Assembly (NCBI RefSeq): GCF_036017915.1
Contig: NZ_CP107929.1
Location: 3,972,001 to 4,036,000 of the forward strand
Reading direction: 5' to 3'
DNA from: Micromonospora sp. NBC_00421
GTDB taxonomy: Bacteria > Actinomycetota > Actinomycetes > Mycobacteriales > Micromonosporaceae
DNA: 64,000 nt
In this document: piece by piece, positions 63,386 to 64,000 of the stretch
How the letters are laid out: each line of letters opens with the position of its first letter
How positions within the stretch are numbered: position 1 is the first letter of the stretch
Notes under the pieces: model-generated
Database searches by the model: none
What the model was told of the DNA's origin: nothing
What the model saw: the letters and a program-made list of their open reading frames with translations, nothing else
Position numbers and translations under genes: made by a program

Positions 63386-64000
63386 TCAGCCCCGCTCGCC
63401 CTCGGCCTCGGCCAGCGCGTCGGCGTCGATCTGCTCGGCGAACTCGGCGGCCTCGGCGCTCTGGGCGGCCAGCGCGTCCTTCACCGCCCGGATCGCCACC
63501 CCGGGTGGGTAGCCCTTGCGGGCGAGCATGCCGACCAGCCGCCGGAACACCGCGTCGGGTTCGCCCCGGGCGGTCCGTAGTTTCCGGTCGACCAGGGCAC
63601 GGGCGGTGGCCGCCTCGGTCTCCTCGTCCAACTCGCCGAGGGCCTCGCTTGCCACTTCGCCGTCCACACCACGCTGACGCAGCTCGTTGGCGAGCGCCCG
63701 GCGGGCCAGACCGCGACCGTTGTGCCGGCTGGAGACCCAGGCGCGGGCGAAGGCGGCGTCGTCGATGATGCCGACCTCGTCGTAGCGGTCGAGCACCTGA
63801 GCGGACACCTCGTCGGAGATGCCCTTCTTGGCCAACGCCCCGGCCAGCTCGGCCCGGGTACGCGGACGCACCGCGAGCTGCCGCAGGCAGATCTCCCGGG
63901 CCAGCTCGCCCTCGTCGCGGGGCGTCGACTCGACCGGGGTCGACTCGGCCCCGTCGGGCCGCCCCCGGCGACCCCGCCGGGAGCTGGTGCCTTCGGCCCA
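63386..64000 (-). CDS. recX: Regulatory protein RecX (partial, 5' end outside window)
   Basis: At least 205 codons are present; the start is beyond the right edge. RecX binds RecA filaments and limits recombinase activity. Three-helix RecX repeats are seen: RPRTRAELAGALAKKGISDEV, the central DDAAFARAWVSSRHNGRGLARRALANELRQRGV, and the C-terminal FRRLVGMLARKGYPPGVAIRAVKDAL. The visible N-terminal stretch is disordered (Arg/Gly/Pro/Glu-rich), as in actinobacterial RecX. recA is expected just beyond 64000. The C-terminal end is acidic. Confidence 0.93.
   Translation of the reverse strand, partial: WAEGTSSRRGRRGRPDGAESTPVESTPRDEGELAREICLRQLAVRPRTRAELAGALAKKGISDEVSAQVLDRYDEVGIIDDAAFARAWVSSRHNGRGLARRALANELRQRGVDGEVASEALGELDEETEAATARALVDRKLRTARGEPDAVFRRLVGMLARKGYPPGVAIRAVKDALAAQSAEAAEFAEQIDADALAEAEGERG

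Overview
The window is a high-GC, gene-dense actinobacterial chromosome segment, most probably from Micromonosporaceae (Micromonospora-like). The genus is inferred, not proven. Support comes from strong G/C preference at third codon positions, many GTG starts, several likely leaderless genes, many actinobacteria-restricted families (DUF3159, DUF3710, DUF3093, DUF4193, DUF3039, DUF3099) and dispersed intergenic palindromes. From memory of the families, the backbone follows Mycobacterium tuberculosis Rv2690c-Rv2736c: KimA/APC permease, ceoB/ceoC, dut cluster, cei, suhB, sigA, sigB, ideR, nrdR, lexA, an Rv2721c-like protein, hflX, dapF, miaA, miaB and recX. gluABCD lies between miaB and recX, as in Corynebacterium. 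This is conserved core chromosome with local insertions, not a genomic island.

Layout. 1-5.2 kb: potassium-transport proteins and the dUTPase cluster. 5.2-11.4 kb: a hypothetical, DUF4193, cei, suhB, the principal sigma factor gene and a small zinc-finger-like protein. 11.6-19.6 kb: SF2 helicase, TRIC channel, DUF3039, pseudouridine catabolism (psuG and a PfkB kinase), DUF3099, a BrnT/BrnA-like toxin-antitoxin pair, an HhH-GPD glycosylase and a secreted subtilase. 19.8-24 kb: methyltransferase, D-aminoacyl-tRNA deacylase, Spo0M and SigB. 24-33 kb: a protein acetyltransferase with an AcuC deacetylase, a sulfurtransferase, an IdeR-type regulator, an MFS exporter and small conserved genes. 33-42.7 kb: an intein-containing class II ribonucleotide reductase, NrdR with paired operator boxes, LexA with SOS boxes, an Rv2721c-like membrane protein and HflX. 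42.9-54.5 kb: malic enzyme, dapF-miaA-LigB-like operon, DUF349 protein, a GH5 cellulase with a pectate-lyase remnant, and miaB. 54.8-64 kb: selD, gluABCD, rny, a repeat-rich gene desert, a BKACE enzyme and recX.

The main structural finding concerns three convergent gene junctions (about 11.4-11.6, 21.7-21.95 and 44.4-44.6 kb). They share one design: a C-rich tract, a palindrome built on GATCAAGAGGTTT, then a G-rich tract running to the stop codon of the minus-strand gene. In each direction the transcript therefore ends C-rich and then folds into a hairpin, as expected of a two-sided terminator with rut-like flanks. A second palindrome family (CCTGGTTGTAGTGG) sits at 49.4 and 62.0 kb, with a third type at 62.1 kb. 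No tRNA, rRNA, CRISPR array or transposase was recognised.
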